This document shows, in pieces, positions 23,647 through 25,305 of a DNA stretch of 25,305 bases. Numbering within the stretch: position 1 is the first letter of the stretch; each line of letters opens with the position of its first letter. The position numbers were made by a program, and so were the translations under genes. Source of the DNA: Suilimivivens sp964402925 (GTDB lineage: Bacteria; Bacillota; Clostridia; Lachnospirales; Lachnospiraceae); assembly GCA_964402925.1 (NCBI GenBank), contig CAYOED010000052.1, positions 1 to 25,305 on the forward strand. The letters run 5' to 3'. The notes beneath the pieces were generated by a model. That model had not been told where the DNA came from, did not search any database, and was given only the letters and a program-made list of their open reading frames with translations.

Positions 23647-24957
23647 TTAATCTGTAGATTCACTACTCTTCTCCCACCTGACAGTATCTCCCCTCTTAAA
23701 CTCTCTCGTTGCAGATAAAATAATAATACTTTCTTTCCCAATCACCCCTTCCTCAACAGCTGCCCAGTTCTCATTTTTATCAATCACCCTGACATTTACT
23801 TCATCCACATAATATTCCTCCCCCAGAATCCCTTCCCTCTCCTTCAGCACATAAACATAATTCCTGTCATTCTCTGTATGAAGCGCGGCAAGGGGCAGGC
23901 ATAATCCATATTTTTCTCCCTTATCCGATTTTGAAACGCTCCCTGCTGCTCCCGGAATCCCGGTATCTTCTGGAAGTTCAATCAATGCCTCATATTTTCC
24001 GGGAATACTCCTGCTCTCAGCAAGGTAAGCAATCTCCTCTTCCAGTGGTCTGCTTCTTCCTTCCAGCTCCACCAAAATCTGATCACCCAGACCAACATAT
24101 TTTTTCTGTTCCTGATCCAGCGTTACCTTAAGCTGACAGGGCAGATTCTCATCGGACAAAAGAAGCACTGCCGTATCCGGTACCCGGTCTCCCGGTCTTA
24201 CTAAAATTTCCGTGACCACACCTGCATAAGGCGCCGTTATCGTTCCCTGGCTGTCCAGAACCCTTTGATATTCCTGTATCTCCATGGAAAGCGCTGTCCT
24301 ATCCAGCTGCGCTCTTTCAAGCTCCGCAGTGACCTCCTCAGGTAAAAGCAGATCCTCCACTGCTCGTTCCGCCTGCCTCACTGCTTCATCTCGTTCCGCC
24401 TTAGCATCCGCCTCGCCATATGCCGCACTTTGCAGCGCATCCCTCAAAGCTTCATCTCCACCATCTTCCTCAAGATCTTCCTCCGCCCTGACATAGCTTT
24501 CAAGCGCCCTGCCCACCAGAGTATCCTCTCTCCGGCAAGTAAGATCATAATCCTCTCTCGCCCTTGCAAGCTCCAGTTCCTTTTTCTGCCGGGCAATCTC
24601 CTGATTATCCATAATCGCATTAATCTGAAGAGAGAGTTTGGAAATCTCATTCTTCTTCTCCTCCATCAACTCCCTCAAATCCGCAAGGTCAACCTGCATC
24701 AAGACGTCTCCTTCCTCCACCCTCTCCCCCTCATGGGCAAGAATCGAATCAATCCTCACCCCCGGCAGATAAGTCACCGTCCTTTCCCCTCCTGCCACAA
24801 CAATACCTTCTACTTCCACCTTATGCTCTATGTACTTAGCCTCCAACCCACAAGTACTCACCATCGGCAACCGATACGCATAAACACTCTTAGAAATCAC
24901 CGTACAAACAATCATAAACACCAAAAACCCAACAAATCCCGCCATCACCTTTTTCAT
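23647..24957 (-). CDS. HlyD-family membrane fusion protein
   Basis: This 436-aa protein has one N-terminal membrane helix (about 2-24), then a first lipoyl half (HKVEVEGIVVAGGERTVTYL, GERVEEGDVLMQVD). A coiled-coil hairpin of about 130 residues rich in Glu/Arg/Lys (about 90-220) follows, then the second lipoyl half (GTITAPYAGVVTEILVRPGD) and beta-barrel segments. Such adaptors link an ABC or other exporter to the outside; in Gram-positives they usually act with MacB- or bacteriocin-type ABC transporters. No transporter gene lies downstream, since the relBE-type module follows; a partner could lie beyond the right edge. GGGAG 5 nt before the ATG at 24957 decides the start. Confidence 0.87.
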   Translation of the reverse strand: MKKVMAGFVGFLVFMIVCTVISKSVYAYRLPMVSTCGLEAKYIEHKVEVEGIVVAGGERTVTYLPGVRIDSILAHEGERVEEGDVLMQVDLADLRELMEEKKNEISKLSLQINAIMDNQEIARQKKELELARAREDYDLTCRREDTLVGRALESYVRAEEDLEEDGGDEALRDALQSAAYGEADAKAERDEAVRQAERAVEDLLLPEEVTAELERAQLDRTALSMEIQEYQRVLDSQGTITAPYAGVVTEILVRPGDRVPDTAVLLLSDENLPCQLKVTLDQEQKKYVGLGDQILVELEGRSRPLEEEIAYLAESRSIPGKYEALIELPEDTGIPGAAGSVSKSDKGEKYGLCLPLAALHTENDRNYVYVLKEREGILGEEYYVDEVNVRVIDKNENWAAVEEGVIGKESIIILSATREFKRGDTVRWEKSSESTD

Positions 24958-25048
24958 TTCCTCTCCCTTCCAAAGCGCTCCGCCAAAAAACACAAACCAA
25001 ATCTCCCATCCCACCCTACACAAAATCCTACCACGCTTCACAATCAAA

Positions 25049-25078
25049 CTTATAATAATACCCTTCCTCTATAAGCAA
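25049..25078 (-). promoter_or_regulatory. Possible promoter of the HlyD-type gene
   Basis: TTGCTT and TATAAG are 18 bp apart on the minus strand, about 90 bases before the gene's start and between it and the palindromic element. The match is moderate. Confidence 0.4.
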
Positions 25079-25120
25079 TTACTAAAATTACTAACAGTTC
25101 AATCTTCGATATCCTTCGGA

Positions 25121-25305
25121 TAAGGGGCAGCACCGTCAGGGCAGTCATTCTCCTGCGCCGGACCAGACAAAAAACGGTATTGGGACCTTATGGGAAGTGG
25201 TTAGAAGGATTTAGCAGCCCTTTCAGTACACAGCAATCGGCGGACAGGACGTCCGCCGAAGGCGTAATTTGACCCATGGATGGGTCAATACGCCGTTTGC
25301 GTCCG
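25121..25305. repeat. Palindromic repeat element, second copy, cut by the window edge
   Basis: This is the inverse orientation of the element at 11495-11812. The core is nearly identical: hairpins at 25238-25258 (CGGCGGAC / GTCCGCCG) and 25261-25294 (GGCGTA, TTGACCCAT / ATGGGTCAA, TACGCC). The outer arm has diverged, keeping TAAGGGGCAGCA and GACAAAAAACG. One base pair that is T-A in the first copy is C-G here. The other half lies outside the window. Confidence 0.85.

Noticed and set aside
24430..25074. Plus-strand frame of 214 codons opposite the HlyD-type gene
   Set aside because: It mirrors the coiled-coil coding sequence and the A-rich upstream region; composition is unlike a protein and no ribosome site is present.

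Overview
The window looks like chromosomal DNA of an endospore-forming, low-to-mid GC clostridial Bacillota, most likely Lachnospiraceae. The reasons are two stage-II sporulation genes (spoIID, spoIIQ), strong AGGAGG-type ribosome sites, sigma-A-like promoters, a DUF368 protein, an AgrC/AgrA-like two-component pair and small toxin-antitoxin modules. Nearly all genes are on the minus strand; the exceptions are plsC (left edge) and the DUF368 gene.

Region 1 (1-8.2 kb): plsC converges on a tightly packed minus-strand run read as spoIID, spoIIQ, amidohydrolase, GH9-like lipoprotein, ddl, murF. A SigF-type promoter precedes spoIIQ, and a sigma-A-like promoter in the end of the amidohydrolase gene could drive GH9-like/ddl/murF separately. 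The run pairs forespore and mother-cell wall proteins with the D-Ala-D-Ala branch of peptidoglycan precursor synthesis. SpoIID, SpoIIQ and the GH9-like protein each appear to lack the catalytic residues of their families. The plsC/murF stops overlap inside a hairpin whose stem makes both proteins end in IKEEA-.

Region 2 (8.2-11.9 kb): an EF-hand protein and a FlxA-like coiled-coil protein flank a DUF368 (PopT-type) undecaprenyl-phosphate carrier. An 82-nt near-complete hairpin lies upstream of the EF-hand gene. A 318-bp palindromic element with 69-bp perfect terminal arms follows. A second, truncated copy in the opposite orientation is at the right edge of the window.

Region 3 (11.8-17.9 kb): an AgrC-like kinase and LytTR regulator, an AraC/GyrI-like regulator with an ATGA-overlapped PUA/ASCH-like small protein, and an LtaS-type polyglycerol-phosphate synthase with four 11-bp tandem repeats upstream.

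Region 4 (18-23.5 kb): an AbiE toxin-antitoxin operon with a 19-bp perfect inverted-repeat operator sits just downstream of an aconitase-family hydratase gene. A rearranged fragment of that hydratase gene forms the 3' end of abiEii and encodes its last residues. A frameshifted small gene and a RelBE-type module follow, sharing a short repeated tail.

Region 5 (23.6-25.3 kb): an HlyD-type membrane fusion protein with no partner gene in the window, then the second palindromic element.

All functional calls are from reading motifs; no database search was possible.
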